From: Gluconobacter sp. Gdi
GTDB lineage: Bacteria; Pseudomonadota; Alphaproteobacteria; Acetobacterales; Acetobacteraceae
DNA length: 42,305 nt
Direction of reading: 5' to 3'
Assembly (NCBI RefSeq): GCF_014132155.1
Contig: NZ_BLJQ01000013.1
Coordinates: 1 to 42,305, forward strand
Shown here: piece after piece, positions 31,388 to 39,805 of the stretch
Numbering within the stretch: the first letter of the stretch is position 1
How the letters are laid out: each line of letters starts with the position of its first letter
Notes under the pieces: model-generated
What the model saw: only the letters and a program-made list of their open reading frames with translations
What the model was told of the DNA's origin: nothing
The model's database searches: none
Position numbers and translations under genes: made by a program

Positions 31388-32580
31388 TGAAGATCCGCCT
31401 CAATCCGACAATCGCAACGATGCTCCTCTGCACGACCGTTCTTGTTGTGATGCCGAAGCCTGCGAACGCGTTCATCGGTGAAGCCGCCGTGGTTGCGGCC
31501 ATCAGCGGGCTACAAAAATTTACCGGCAACGCTTTGTCTTCCATGACCAAGACACTGACGTCCCAGATTACGAGCTCAATGGAGAGCCTGAGCAACCCGA
31601 ACTCCGTTAGCTCGATGCTGAACAAGGGTTTCACTCAGCTCAGTAACTACGAAAAGGCGGGTGTCGCCGCCGAGCAGCGTATTGCGGATGCGTCCAATAC
31701 AGCGATGGCGGAGTTTGCTCGCCGCCAGCAGGATACGACGATCCGCGACGAGCATATGATGAACCCGGAGTTCTGCACGGGGATTGACGGGGCGCAGGCC
31801 ACCCAGGGCGCGTCTCAGTCAGCCAGAACGGCAACCCGCGCGATTGCGATGATCACGGACAGTCGCGGAGAGGCCGACGCCGGAACGCCGTCTTACTATG
31901 GTAAGGGCCAGGGTGTGGCATCGAGCATGGCGTTGCACGGGCGGCGGTATTGCTCGCAGGAAGACGTCACAGCCGGTCTGTGCTCGGCTCTTTCCCGTCT
32001 GCCCAATGCGGACCAACGGGCCATTTCCCTGTTCGGGCAGGACACCCTGTCGGCTGACGGCGGTGTGGACGCTGCCAACGACTACAGCACCACACTTATC
32101 CAGCCTGTAGCCCCTGCCGCACTCCGCGGCGAGCAGCTTACGTCCACGTCCGGACGTGAGGCCGCGTTGCGTCGTCGCGCCTACAACGCCCGCATGTCGC
32201 TCTCGCGCTACGTGATGAATTTTATCACTTCGCTGGAGATCCCGTCGATCAACCTGACCGATGTGCAGAAAACCGAGATGCAGGCTGAGGGCATGGCCGT
32301 CGCGGATCAGGCCTCGTGGCTGACGTCGATGAGCCTTGAGGTCAACCGCCGTGTCTCAGGCGTGACCTGGAACAAGAACCTTCAGCAGATGCCGCCTGCA
32401 ACGGTCATGCGTGAGCTGGCGATCGAGCAAGCTCAGGCCAACTACCTCGCCTTGCAGACTTACCGTCTCGGCCTTTTCCAGTCTTCGCTCGCCGCAACAC
32501 AGGTGGCGCAGCACGAGGAGGAAAGCGAGGCCAAGAGACTTGCCCCTATCCCATCCCCCAACGTCAATCCCGGAGGCTGA
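31387..32580 (+). CDS. exported transfer protein, TraW-like by position
   Basis: 397 residues from the ATG at 31387. Signal peptide 1-28 ending PANAF. Long helical regions with coiled-coil character (AAEQRIADASNTAMAEFARRQQ; ELAIEQAQANYLALQTYRLGL) and a Cys-containing central part (RRYCSQEDVTAGLCSAL). IncI plasmids carry traW (about 400 residues) two genes before traY; length, export signal and order agree, but I cannot confirm sequence homology. Likely a periplasmic component of the transfer apparatus. Confidence 0.75.
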   Translation: MKIRLNPTIATMLLCTTVLVVMPKPANAFIGEAAVVAAISGLQKFTGNALSSMTKTLTSQITSSMESLSNPNSVSSMLNKGFTQLSNYEKAGVAAEQRIADASNTAMAEFARRQQDTTIRDEHMMNPEFCTGIDGAQATQGASQSARTATRAIAMITDSRGEADAGTPSYYGKGQGVASSMALHGRRYCSQEDVTAGLCSALSRLPNADQRAISLFGQDTLSADGGVDAANDYSTTLIQPVAPAALRGEQLTSTSGREAALRRRAYNARMSLSRYVMNFITSLEIPSINLTDVQKTEMQAEGMAVADQASWLTSMSLEVNRRVSGVTWNKNLQQMPPATVMRELAIEQAQANYLALQTYRLGLFQSSLAATQVAQHEEESEAKRLAPIPSPNVNPGG

Positions 32581-32581
32581 C

Positions 32582-34120
32582 ATGGCCCAGAATGATACGC
32601 AGATCCCTGCCCTTGCGGACGTCTTCCAGAGCCTGGAGCGTGTGCGGCCCCAACTTGAGAAGGATGCGCCCCAACTGGCTGGGCAGATTACCTTGCTTGC
32701 CCAGAAGCATCAGGATCCGGACCTTGCATCCAATGATCGGTTTCGGACCAACGTGGCCTATGTGCTCCAGGACGCCGAGCGTCTGGTTGGGCCTATCCTG
32801 CCGCAGGAAAATGGGCTGCGCGACGAGATGACACAGCGTGCCATGAGCGTGCCCGGGCTGACGTCCGAGACCCTCACGGGCTTTATGGGGCAGACCGCCG
32901 ATCTGATGGATCAGCGACTGGTGGACACGGTGCGCTCTGTGTCGGAGCGCGTCGCCTCCATGGGGGCCGATCAGCAGGGTAATCCTGAGATTGACGAGGT
33001 TCTTCAATCCCTGTCGGAGCGGGTTGCCACGGCCGCACGGTTCTCGACACACGACCCTGACGCGCAGGCCGTTACACAGGACGAACAGGCGGACGTCAGA
33101 CCGGTGGAACCGGCTTCCGAGTTTGATGGAAGTCCTGAGCCACCACCTTTCGATGATATTCCGGACGCCCCTGAGTCAGAGGATAGTGAGGATCCACGCG
33201 TGCAAGAGGGCGAAACCCCAACTCACCCCTCGGAAGAAAAGGCTGATCCACGGATGCACGCCTCTCCTGGCGGAGGCGATCCGGGTGCAGATCACCCACA
33301 GGCCCAACGTCCCGGGCGGCCGCCCGGGACTGAGGCAAAAGAGAAAGCAGCTCCTGAAACGCCAGACAACGTAAAGGCTGGCTCGAAGGCGAAGGCCGGA
33401 CCTGGGCCGGAGAAGGAAGAAGCAGAAACTCCGGAAGACGAAGCGAAGGAGCAGGTTGTCTATCAGGTGCGCGGCCCGGGTCTCTTTACCCGTCTCGCAC
33501 AGGCCATTCGTCCTGAGGCCGTGCAGCAGACCGTCACGCCCGGGTCTAACTGGATGGCCAAGGCCCAGACGATGAATGCAGCCCATGGCCAGCAGGCCGA
33601 TGCCAATCATCTGGATCAGACCGAGGCCCTGGGCCTGAAGGCCCAGAGTGCTCTGGAGGCCGTGCAGAATACACCGGCATCGTCAGTCATGCGGGAAATC
33701 GCGGAGGCCGCAAAATCCGAGCCAAACGGCATGGATGGTGTGCTGAGCGAAATGCGGCCGGGAGGTCGGCATGAAGGCCTGCAATCGCGATTTCAAGCCG
33801 AACGGAGCACCAACCAGGCGTTCGCAGCGCAACTGAAGGAAGCGGGTGAAGCCGTCGCGGCCTATGGTGCTCATCGTGAGAAAGCCGCCGATATTGGGGT
33901 GCAGCGTGGGACAGAGGCTCAGGTCGAGCAGCGCTTCAACGGCCTGGACAGCAAGATTGGTGAACTCGCCAAGGGGGTGCCGGGAAAGGAAGCCGGGACC
34001 AGCATGGTCGAAGATCTCTCAGAGAAGGCGCGTGAACTGGTAAAAAAGGCGGTTGAGGCCGTGGCCGCTGTCTTCCGGCCGTCTCCGTCCGCATCCGCCA
34101 GCGCAAGCCCGGGAATGTAA
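32582..34120 (+). CDS. large charged protein with C-terminal module shared with the Fic toxin
   Basis: 512 residues from the ATG at 32582 (GGAGG upstream). Three parts: a helical N-terminal domain (1-175), a disordered acidic, Pro/Glu/Lys-rich linker (about 180-300), and a helical C-terminal region. Residues 364-460 align without gaps to residues 349-445 of the Fic toxin, roughly one residue in three identical, with shared blocks GGRH, AAYG and REKA. The last 45 residues are a basic helix and Ser/Ala tail. No signal peptide or membrane span, so cytoplasmic or itself a substrate. It lies 3 bases before dotA. The common module suggests a signal or docking domain read by the coupling complex; alternatively a protein-protein interface between the two. 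Confidence 0.82.
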   Translation: MAQNDTQIPALADVFQSLERVRPQLEKDAPQLAGQITLLAQKHQDPDLASNDRFRTNVAYVLQDAERLVGPILPQENGLRDEMTQRAMSVPGLTSETLTGFMGQTADLMDQRLVDTVRSVSERVASMGADQQGNPEIDEVLQSLSERVATAARFSTHDPDAQAVTQDEQADVRPVEPASEFDGSPEPPPFDDIPDAPESEDSEDPRVQEGETPTHPSEEKADPRMHASPGGGDPGADHPQAQRPGRPPGTEAKEKAAPETPDNVKAGSKAKAGPGPEKEEAETPEDEAKEQVVYQVRGPGLFTRLAQAIRPEAVQQTVTPGSNWMAKAQTMNAAHGQQADANHLDQTEALGLKAQSALEAVQNTPASSVMREIAEAAKSEPNGMDGVLSEMRPGGRHEGLQSRFQAERSTNQAFAAQLKEAGEAVAAYGAHREKAADIGVQRGTEAQVEQRFNGLDSKIGELAKGVPGKEAGTSMVEDLSEKARELVKKAVEAVAAVFRPSPSASASASPGM

Positions 34121-34123
34121 CTG

Positions 34124-36454
34124 ATGACCTTCTTCAAACGGCTCAGAAGAACAGGCGGGGCGCTCTGCGCCCTGCCCATCTTACTCGCAACAGGGATGGC
34201 TCACGCACAGTCGGTCACAGGCAATTCGACGTCGGGAAACTCCACCTATGGCGTGACGTGGAACATGCTTGACCCCGGTGACGACTGGGCCGCGACCATG
34301 ATCAAGTCGGTCTTTCCGGTCTTCGGATCGTCCTCGACGTCCACCGGCACAGAGGCCACGGTCATCGGGACCATGCTCGGCGATCTGTCCGGCTTCGTCA
34401 TGGCGCTTGCCATGGCTTTTGTCTCTTACGTCATGATGATGAACATGCACCGCTCGGCCGAGACGTCGAAGGTGCTTGGATCCAATCAGACGTCCATGAG
34501 TATCGTGCGTATGGCTTTCGGCGCCATCATGATGCTTCCGGTTGCAGGCGGTTTCAGTGCCGGTCAGGCTGCGTTCGTTCAGGGCTCGCTCTGGGGTGTC
34601 GGCATGGCGAAGACGATCTATTCCTCCGCCGTGCAGGCGATTGGTCCGGACGGAAAAACCATCGCCCAGCCCATGGTTCCGGGAACGAAAACCATTGTGG
34701 CGGGTTTGATCGGCAACGAAATGTGCCGGGATCTGGTCAATCTTGCCTCGTCCAATTCCAGCCTTGTACCGGCACCAACGGGTCAACGCGTCTGGGCTGT
34801 TCCTGGGGCGGATGTGGGCGTCATCACATACCCTTACCAGATGACGACTGGGGACGGTCAGCCAGTTTGTGGCTCTGTGACCATTCAGGCTCCTCGGAGC
34901 GCGACCAAGGTTCTGGGAATTACTGTGGATACGGCTGCCATGCAGCAGCAGATCCTTGATAGCGTTCTCGTCGGGGAGATCCGGCCACAGGTCCAGCAGG
35001 TTGCAACGCAGTTCTGGCAGACCAAGAAGTCCTCCAGCCTCGCACCGCTCGTGACTCTTATGACGCAGGCGACCAATGACTACACCAGCAAGCTGACGGC
35101 CAAGGCTGCCAGTATCCGCCAGCAGGTTCAGGCCGCCGTGATGCAGCGGAGCACAAGTTTTCAGGCGTGGAACAGCGGGACGAACGGAAGCGCGGCAAAC
35201 ACCAAAAATCGGCTGGACAGCCTCGGCTGGACGGGCGCTGGGGCCTATTATCTTGAGTTCGCCCGTCTCAACGGGGAGACCATGTCCCTGATGGCATCCA
35301 CGCCGAGTGTCAGCGCGCCAACCTATGTGGGACTGGGCGAAGACCTTCACGGGGATATTGCGCCCCTGATGCAATCCATTGGCGCACTTCTGGCCAATAT
35401 CTCCAATATGGTGGCCACGCAGGACGGCATGAATGCTCCAGGCGGTAGTAGTGACCTTTACGCTGGCGTTACGCCAACCGGCGATGGTGCAGGCGTTCTG
35501 TCGCTGGTCGCACGGTCTCTCCACCTGACCGACTACACGCTCCAGACGGTCATGGCGTTCATCGAACCGTCAGGTGCTGAAGGTTACTGGACGGATCCCT
35601 TCGGGAACCTTATGGGACTGGGGAACTGGATGGTCACGACTGCCCTTTTGGTCATGGCATCCGCAGCGCTTCTCAGCTCGGACACAGGATCTGCGATCAC
35701 AGCGGCTGGTGCGGCTCTGACTGGCAATTTTGCGGCCGCAACGGGCATTGGGGTCGGGCACGTTGTGGTCAGTTTCCTCAGTACGCCCATTCTGTCGGGT
35801 GCCATGGCGCTTTTGGTTCCCGGCCTCATGCTGGCTTTCGTGCTGCCCATGGTCCCGTGGATCATGTGGATGGCAGCGGTCGCTGGATGGCTTATCCTGG
35901 TGTGCGAGGGTGTGATCGCTGTTCCGCTCTGGATGCTGGCCCATATGACAATGTCCGGAGAAGGTCTGCATGGGCACGCGAAGGCAGGGTATGCTCTGAT
36001 CTTCAATGTTCTTTTCAGACCGACCCTGATGCTGTTCGGGCTTTTCCTCGGCTACTTCGTGTTTGATGCCATGTCCTGGCTGATCCACCAGACATTCGGC
36101 GTAGCCGCAGGGTTCGTATTGTCACATGGCTGGATCGTGACCAATCTGGTCGGCATTGTCGTGATGCTCGGCCTGTACGTGACGGTTCACATTACGCTGG
36201 CGCTGATGTGCTTCAGGCTGATTGGTATCCTTCCGGAACGCGTTCCTGCCATGATTGGATTCCATGAAGGAAACCGGGTGGATCTGGATCAGTTTTCGCG
36301 AGACGCCGCAGTAATAGGTATGGCAGGTACCTTGAAAGGCATTCAAAACTCATTGACGAGCGCAATGCCGGAGAAGGCACAGCAAAAGCTTGGTAACTCG
36401 ACATCTCCTAAAGAAAAGCAGATGGTAGATACGACAATGAACAAGATTACCTGA
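34124..36454 (+). CDS. dotA: DotA/TraY-like polytopic inner-membrane protein
   Basis: 776 residues. Signal peptide 1-28 ending GMAHAQS. A first membrane segment with MALAMAFVSYVMMMNM (about 86-103), more in 125-160, then a large periplasmic domain (about 165-475) and a cluster of membrane segments from about 500 to 710, including the MVPWIMWMAAVAGWLILVCE region and PERVPAMIGF near 710. This plan, a large loop between N- and C-terminal spans, is that of DotA and TraY. DotA is required for transfer and is partly exported in Legionella; TraY also determines exclusion specificity in IncI plasmids. It starts 3 bases after the preceding gene. Confidence 0.93.
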   Translation: MTFFKRLRRTGGALCALPILLATGMAHAQSVTGNSTSGNSTYGVTWNMLDPGDDWAATMIKSVFPVFGSSSTSTGTEATVIGTMLGDLSGFVMALAMAFVSYVMMMNMHRSAETSKVLGSNQTSMSIVRMAFGAIMMLPVAGGFSAGQAAFVQGSLWGVGMAKTIYSSAVQAIGPDGKTIAQPMVPGTKTIVAGLIGNEMCRDLVNLASSNSSLVPAPTGQRVWAVPGADVGVITYPYQMTTGDGQPVCGSVTIQAPRSATKVLGITVDTAAMQQQILDSVLVGEIRPQVQQVATQFWQTKKSSSLAPLVTLMTQATNDYTSKLTAKAASIRQQVQAAVMQRSTSFQAWNSGTNGSAANTKNRLDSLGWTGAGAYYLEFARLNGETMSLMASTPSVSAPTYVGLGEDLHGDIAPLMQSIGALLANISNMVATQDGMNAPGGSSDLYAGVTPTGDGAGVLSLVARSLHLTDYTLQTVMAFIEPSGAEGYWTDPFGNLMGLGNWMVTTALLVMASAALLSSDTGSAITAAGAALTGNFAAATGIGVGHVVVSFLSTPILSGAMALLVPGLMLAFVLPMVPWIMWMAAVAGWLILVCEGVIAVPLWMLAHMTMSGEGLHGHAKAGYALIFNVLFRPTLMLFGLFLGYFVFDAMSWLIHQTFGVAAGFVLSHGWIVTNLVGIVVMLGLYVTVHITLALMCFRLIGILPERVPAMIGFHEGNRVDLDQFSRDAAVIGMAGTLKGIQNSLTSAMPEKAQQKLGNSTSPKEKQMVDTTMNKIT

Positions 36455-36461
36455 ACGGAGC

Positions 36462-36896
36462 ATGAAGATGGGAAGTGATAGCTCTGGAATGAGTGGCTGG
36501 GCGGGATATATCCTAGGCCAGATGGCTGCAGAGTCAGAGCAGTCACGAAATCTTTTCGTCGCGAGAACACGCCAGCGAGTAGCTCAAAACAATTATGAGG
36601 CTCGTATTGAGAAACTCGTGAATAAGGGGCATGAGTTTCTCGATCATATCAAGTGGCAAGAAGGGATCATGAAGGAGCGAAAGGACCAGATTGCGGCTCT
36701 TGAAGCAGATCTGGTCCAAGCGCGCTCTGATTTGGAGCGTCAGCAGGCTCTAACGAACCAGTGGAAAGATTTCGGCGACAAGTCGGAGGCCAACTACGAC
36801 GAGTTGAAGGCTTGGGCGGAAAAGGCCGAGGTTTCACTCAAACAGTATCGCGCCCTCTACGGCCCTCTTCCAGACGCTCCAAAAAGCAGCTCTTAG
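36462..36896 (+). CDS. coiled-coil protein after dotA
   Basis: 144 residues (ATG at 36462; a second ATG at 36468 is possible). A short Gly/Ser-rich start (SDSSGMSGWAGYILGQM) is followed by an almost continuous coiled coil at 30-130 with heptad-like ALEADLVQARSDLERQQAL. No signal peptide. More AT-rich than dotA. It lies 8 bases after dotA, so probably in the same operon. Its stop codon is part of the recurrent motif that precedes the next gene. Function unknown. Confidence 0.75.
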   Translation: MKMGSDSSGMSGWAGYILGQMAAESEQSRNLFVARTRQRVAQNNYEARIEKLVNKGHEFLDHIKWQEGIMKERKDQIAALEADLVQARSDLERQQALTNQWKDFGDKSEANYDELKAWAEKAEVSLKQYRALYGPLPDAPKSSS

Positions 36897-36941
36897 TCGC
36901 ATCTCATCCCGATAGGGTCTCCTTAATTCTTCAGGAGACCC
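36892..36941 (+). promoter_or_regulatory. recurrent motif plus SD-burying hairpin before the DsbC-like gene
   Basis: CTTAGTCGCATCTC at 36892-36905, overlapping the upstream stop codon, then a perfect 9-bp inverted repeat GGGTCTCCT (36915-36923) and AGGAGACCC (36933-36941) with a 9-base loop. The AGGAG ribosome site of the gene at 36945 is inside the right arm. Confidence 0.82.
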
Positions 36942-36944
36942 ATT

Positions 36945-37958
36945 ATGCGTTCTCGTACCTCTCTTTATCTCGCCGGATCGCTGCTCCTGGCAGCACCGGC
37001 AATGGCGCAGACCCAATGCGCTGTTCCTTCTTCGCCTGCCCAAACATCAGCACCTCAAAAAACTGCTCCGCTTGGGCCGCAGCCGACTGACGCGATCCAG
37101 CGGCTGGTGCAGGCCGGAAGCGAGATCCTGTGGGCAGAGCCACAGCACGGCCTCCAGACAGGTGTTGCTCATGGCGATAACCAGCTTCTGGTATTCTTCA
37201 CGCCTGAAAATCACAGCTTCATCATTGGCGGAACACTCATTCCCGTCCCCTATGACCGTCTTCATGAGCTGATGGGTAAGCGGGCGACAGATCTGGAGGT
37301 CTGGCATGGCACCAGGGGCATGTTTGTGCGCAACGGCGACCGCTTCCAGGTAGTTTATGCGACGCCAGACGGTCAGGCCGCGATTGCCGGTACGGTGTGG
37401 GATACCGCAGGCAAAAACATCACAAGACAGCAGATCCGCTACATTCCAGGGGCCGTTCCCACGGTTCGGATCGACGTCCCGGGAGGTGGAAAGGCCCCGG
37501 CCGGTTCGTTGTCCGAGCAGATCTATGCCGGTGTGGTCGGCCAGAAGGGTGCGCCGGAAGTGATCATGTTTATTGATCCGCGCTGCACGTTCTCGATCCG
37601 CGCCATGCAGCTCCTTCAGCCTGCCGTTGATAGCGGCAAGCTGCGTCTGAGGGTCGTGCCGCTTTCGCTTCTGGACTACGAGGATGGCGGCGCAAGTACG
37701 CGTTACGCCAAGGCCATGACCTCGCTGCCAGCGGATGCCAGTATGGTTCAGGCCTGGACGTCTGGCGGCCTCTCGAATGTGCTGGATCAACCGTCTCCAG
37801 AAGCGCAGTCCCGACTTGATGCCAATATGGCAGCCGCTAAAGCGGTGTCGCTGACAGGCACACCGACCTTTTTCTGGAAGCATCATGATGGGTCTCTGGG
37901 ACGTCTCGACGGGGTGCCACCCGACCTGAACAAGTTCCTGATGGATGTCAGCCAGTGA
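36945..37958 (+). CDS. periplasmic DsbC/TrbB-like thioredoxin-fold protein with degenerate active site
   Basis: 337 residues. Signal peptide 1-21 ending AMAQT. Residues about 55-165 resemble a DsbC-type N-terminal dimerisation region, and the thioredoxin fold covers about 205-335 (EVIMFIDPRCTFSIRAMQLL ... SLTGTPTFFWKHHDG, with the usual cis-Pro in GTPTF). The active site normally reads CxxC; here it is CTFS, so the second cysteine is Ser. This may leave a mixed-disulfide chaperone rather than an isomerase. IncI plasmids carry the DsbC-like TrbB for transfer-protein folding. The downstream GTG start overlaps its stop. Confidence 0.85.
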   Translation: MRSRTSLYLAGSLLLAAPAMAQTQCAVPSSPAQTSAPQKTAPLGPQPTDAIQRLVQAGSEILWAEPQHGLQTGVAHGDNQLLVFFTPENHSFIIGGTLIPVPYDRLHELMGKRATDLEVWHGTRGMFVRNGDRFQVVYATPDGQAAIAGTVWDTAGKNITRQQIRYIPGAVPTVRIDVPGGGKAPAGSLSEQIYAGVVGQKGAPEVIMFIDPRCTFSIRAMQLLQPAVDSGKLRLRVVPLSLLDYEDGGASTRYAKAMTSLPADASMVQAWTSGGLSNVLDQPSPEAQSRLDANMAAAKAVSLTGTPTFFWKHHDGSLGRLDGVPPDLNKFLMDVSQ

Positions 37959-38482
37959 GCGGGGCGAACGAAAAGAAGGGAGTCCTGGCCAAAACAGGCC
38001 GGGCAGCCCGGTTTGTCGTAGGTTCTCCATCCGTTGCGGTTGGGGCCACGAGTATTCGGGATGGCTACAGTCTGCTTCGGACACTGTGGGGCATTGTCCG
38101 GAGAAGGCCTGAAGCGGAAGACGGGTTTCGCGTTGATGATTCGGGCCGCATCGACATTGTTGCGACGGCAGAAGTGTACGATGTCAGTCCGGCCGCGGTA
38201 GAGATCTATCTCCAGAACCAACAGACAAGGACGTATCAGCGCGCCTGGGCCGCAGCCCTCATCGGGGCTTGCCTTCTCGCAGCGTGGATCATTGTCGGCC
38301 TCAGCGGGTTATGGCGGAGTCAGACGCTTGTGACTGCGATCGAGATGATGCCGTTCTGGTTCGCGTTGGGGCTCTATATTCTGCAGAATGGGTGGATGAA
38401 CTGGCAGTTTCGGCAGCGGCGGAAGGCGGGGATGCTGGCCTATATCAGAGAGGCCGACACCCTTTTTCCTCGACGGTCCTGA
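37955..38482 (+). CDS. membrane protein of the transfer region
   Basis: 175 residues from the GTG at 37955, which overlaps the preceding stop (GTGA). Two strong membrane segments at about 93-116 and 126-145, a soluble N-terminal domain with a basic stretch (GIVRRRPEAEDG), and a basic C-terminal tail (RQRRKAG). The N-terminus contains SPSVAVGATSIRDGYSLLR, a weakly hydrophobic helix. No family recognised with confidence; IncI TraX is a loose candidate by location. An intrinsic terminator follows at once. Confidence 0.72.
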   Translation: MSGANEKKGVLAKTGRAARFVVGSPSVAVGATSIRDGYSLLRTLWGIVRRRPEAEDGFRVDDSGRIDIVATAEVYDVSPAAVEIYLQNQQTRTYQRAWAAALIGACLLAAWIIVGLSGLWRSQTLVTAIEMMPFWFALGLYILQNGWMNWQFRQRRKAGMLAYIREADTLFPRRS

Positions 38483-38490
38483 AACAGGAA

Positions 38491-38514
38491 GCGGCCCCAG
38501 AGGGCCGCTTTTCT
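38491..38514 (+). terminator. intrinsic terminator ending the dotA-side block
   Basis: GCGGCCC (38491-38497), loop CAGA, GGGCCGC (38502-38508), followed by TTTTCT. It lies 9 bases past the stop at 38482 and just short of the convergent lipoprotein gene at 38516. Confidence 0.9.
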
Positions 38515-38515
38515 A

Positions 38516-38815
38516 TTAGAAGGTTCCGGGCGGGTGCGTGGAGTTGTTGTTGGGGCCACCGACGGCCCAGGCCGCGTGCTCATAGTCTTCACGGCCTCCC
38601 GAATTGCGGGGATCTTCCACTTTCACGATATGACCCTGCCGGTCATAGACAGGTGGTGCCCAGATGGCTCTGGATGACCCGTAGGCCGCACCCGGCTCAT
38701 AGCGAGCATGTTTGAGTGGAGGCGGCTTGGGGCCATGGCCATGATCGGCCGAGACGTTGCCTGAGCAGGCCGTCAAAGCAAAAAGGCTGATTACAGGGAG
38801 GAAATGAAGTTTCAT
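38516..38815 (-). CDS. small outer-membrane lipoprotein
   Basis: 99 residues. A lipoprotein signal peptide with lipobox LTAC (Cys17) and Ser after it, predicting outer-membrane sorting. The mature part is His- and Pro-rich (DHGHGPKPPPLKHARY) with a conserved-looking segment PPVYDRQGHIVKVEDP. Unknown family; small lipoproteins of transfer regions often stabilise the outer core. Convergent with the dotA-side block. Control is probably through its own motif and ribosome-site hairpin at 38819-38869. Confidence 0.8.
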   Translation of the reverse strand: MKLHFLPVISLFALTACSGNVSADHGHGPKPPPLKHARYEPGAAYGSSRAIWAPPVYDRQGHIVKVEDPRNSGGREDYEHAAWAVGGPNNNSTHPPGTF

Positions 38816-38818
38816 TGA

Positions 38819-38869
38819 CCAGTCTCCGTTTCGATATCACGAAGACTGGCACGCTCATCTGCGACTAAG
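38819..38869 (-). promoter_or_regulatory. recurrent motif plus SD-burying hairpin before the lipoprotein gene
   Basis: Minus strand: CTTAGTCGCAGATG (38869-38856), then CCAGTCTTCG (38849-38840), an 11-base loop, and CGGAGACTGG (38828-38819), three bases before the ATG at 38815. Ten pairs with one U-G wobble; the GGAG ribosome site is in the stem. Confidence 0.75.
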
Positions 38870-38883
38870 ACGGGAAACGCATC

Positions 38884-39231
38884 TCAAGCTTTGAAACCGA
38901 AAATTGATTCTTTATGAGCGACGCAGAGCTCTCCGGCCCTGCCAGCTTCAAACGCACTGAATTTCTTCAGACATTCGCTCTTGAGTTCGAGAAATACGGT
39001 ATCGACACAATCCAGATTTTTGAGCTTACTCACATGGCGCTCACACTCTTCGACTTGACTAACGTAGTCGTTTATCAAAGTAGACGAGGTAAAGGTCATT
39101 CCAGACATAATGGCGAGAGTGTGAATAACGCTATCAACACAAGATTGTGTTCGAGCGCAAAAGGATAATGCATCGAAGCTAGTAATTAGAGAACCTGACT
39201 GATTACTCTCTTGCCGTATAACCGAACCCAT
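38884..39231 (-). CDS. hypothetical small Cys-containing protein
   Basis: 115 residues, AT-richer than its surroundings. Helical, with six cysteines (including FCARTQSC and SECLKK) and no signal peptide or membrane span. The ribosome site is weak (AGGTG about 8 bases before the ATG at 39231). Its stop lies just upstream of the lipoprotein leader on the same strand. No family recognised; existence is likely but not certain. Confidence 0.5.
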   Translation of the reverse strand: MGSVIRQESNQSGSLITSFDALSFCARTQSCVDSVIHTLAIMSGMTFTSSTLINDYVSQVEECERHVSKLKNLDCVDTVFLELKSECLKKFSAFEAGRAGELCVAHKESIFGFKA

Positions 39232-39805
39232 CCGACACCTTTACAACTACTAGACGAACCCGAGGCCAGATCGTACCAGAGTTCTGGATACAGTCTCTTT
39301 ATGGACTTTATCTGCTCTCTCTTCCTTTTCGCTCTAGCACGGGCTCACGCAAAGAAAAAAGGTTTCCTTAACAAATTGTGAAAAAAAATTACGGAAGGCC
39401 GCTTTTGTTCTCATCGCTCCCTTGCGGGCGTGGAACAGACTCATGTTACAGATGAAAGTCGCAGATCCTTGTGGCGATGTCTCAGAGGCCGGGAGACTCT
39501 GAAAAGGGCCTTTCTTTCTCGCTACAGGAGAAGCATAAAGGCAAATCGCCTATTTGGGCTTGAAGAAGGAATTGTTTGAGTGAGTTAGCCAGAGCCCAGA
39601 TACGTTTAAGGCCCCGCTTTCACGAGGCCCTAGAACGTAGTCCCATCGGTCGCCAAACCGATTGAACTGGATTGAAATTTATTCCGCTGAATTTTCAATC
39701 CTACATTTCAGCTTCGAATGCAAGAGTTTCTTGCAAACGGGCGGGGCTTGTTTGAAGGGTTGGAGAGCAGGGCTTCGGAAATCCCGAAATCCTGAGAAGT
39801 TTTCC
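39232..39805. other. 574-bp non-coding leader upstream of repC with several hairpins
   Basis: No convincing ORF. An AT-rich stretch runs about 39340-39405. A recurrent motif core AAAGTCGCAGATC is at 39455-39467. Inverted repeats: TCAGAG/CTCTGA (39482-39487, 39497-39502); mutually exclusive AGGC/GCCT (39539-39542, 39548-39551) and CAAAT/ATTTG (39542-39546, 39552-39556); and ATCGGT/ACCGAT (39645-39650, 39657-39662). In repC plasmids the region before repC encodes a small antisense RNA and a leader that switches between folds; the competing hairpins fit that, but no promoter is proven. Confidence 0.5.

Noticed and set aside
34181-35524. Minus-strand ORF of 447 codons
   Set aside because: Opposite dotA/traY; His/Arg-rich shadow without motifs.
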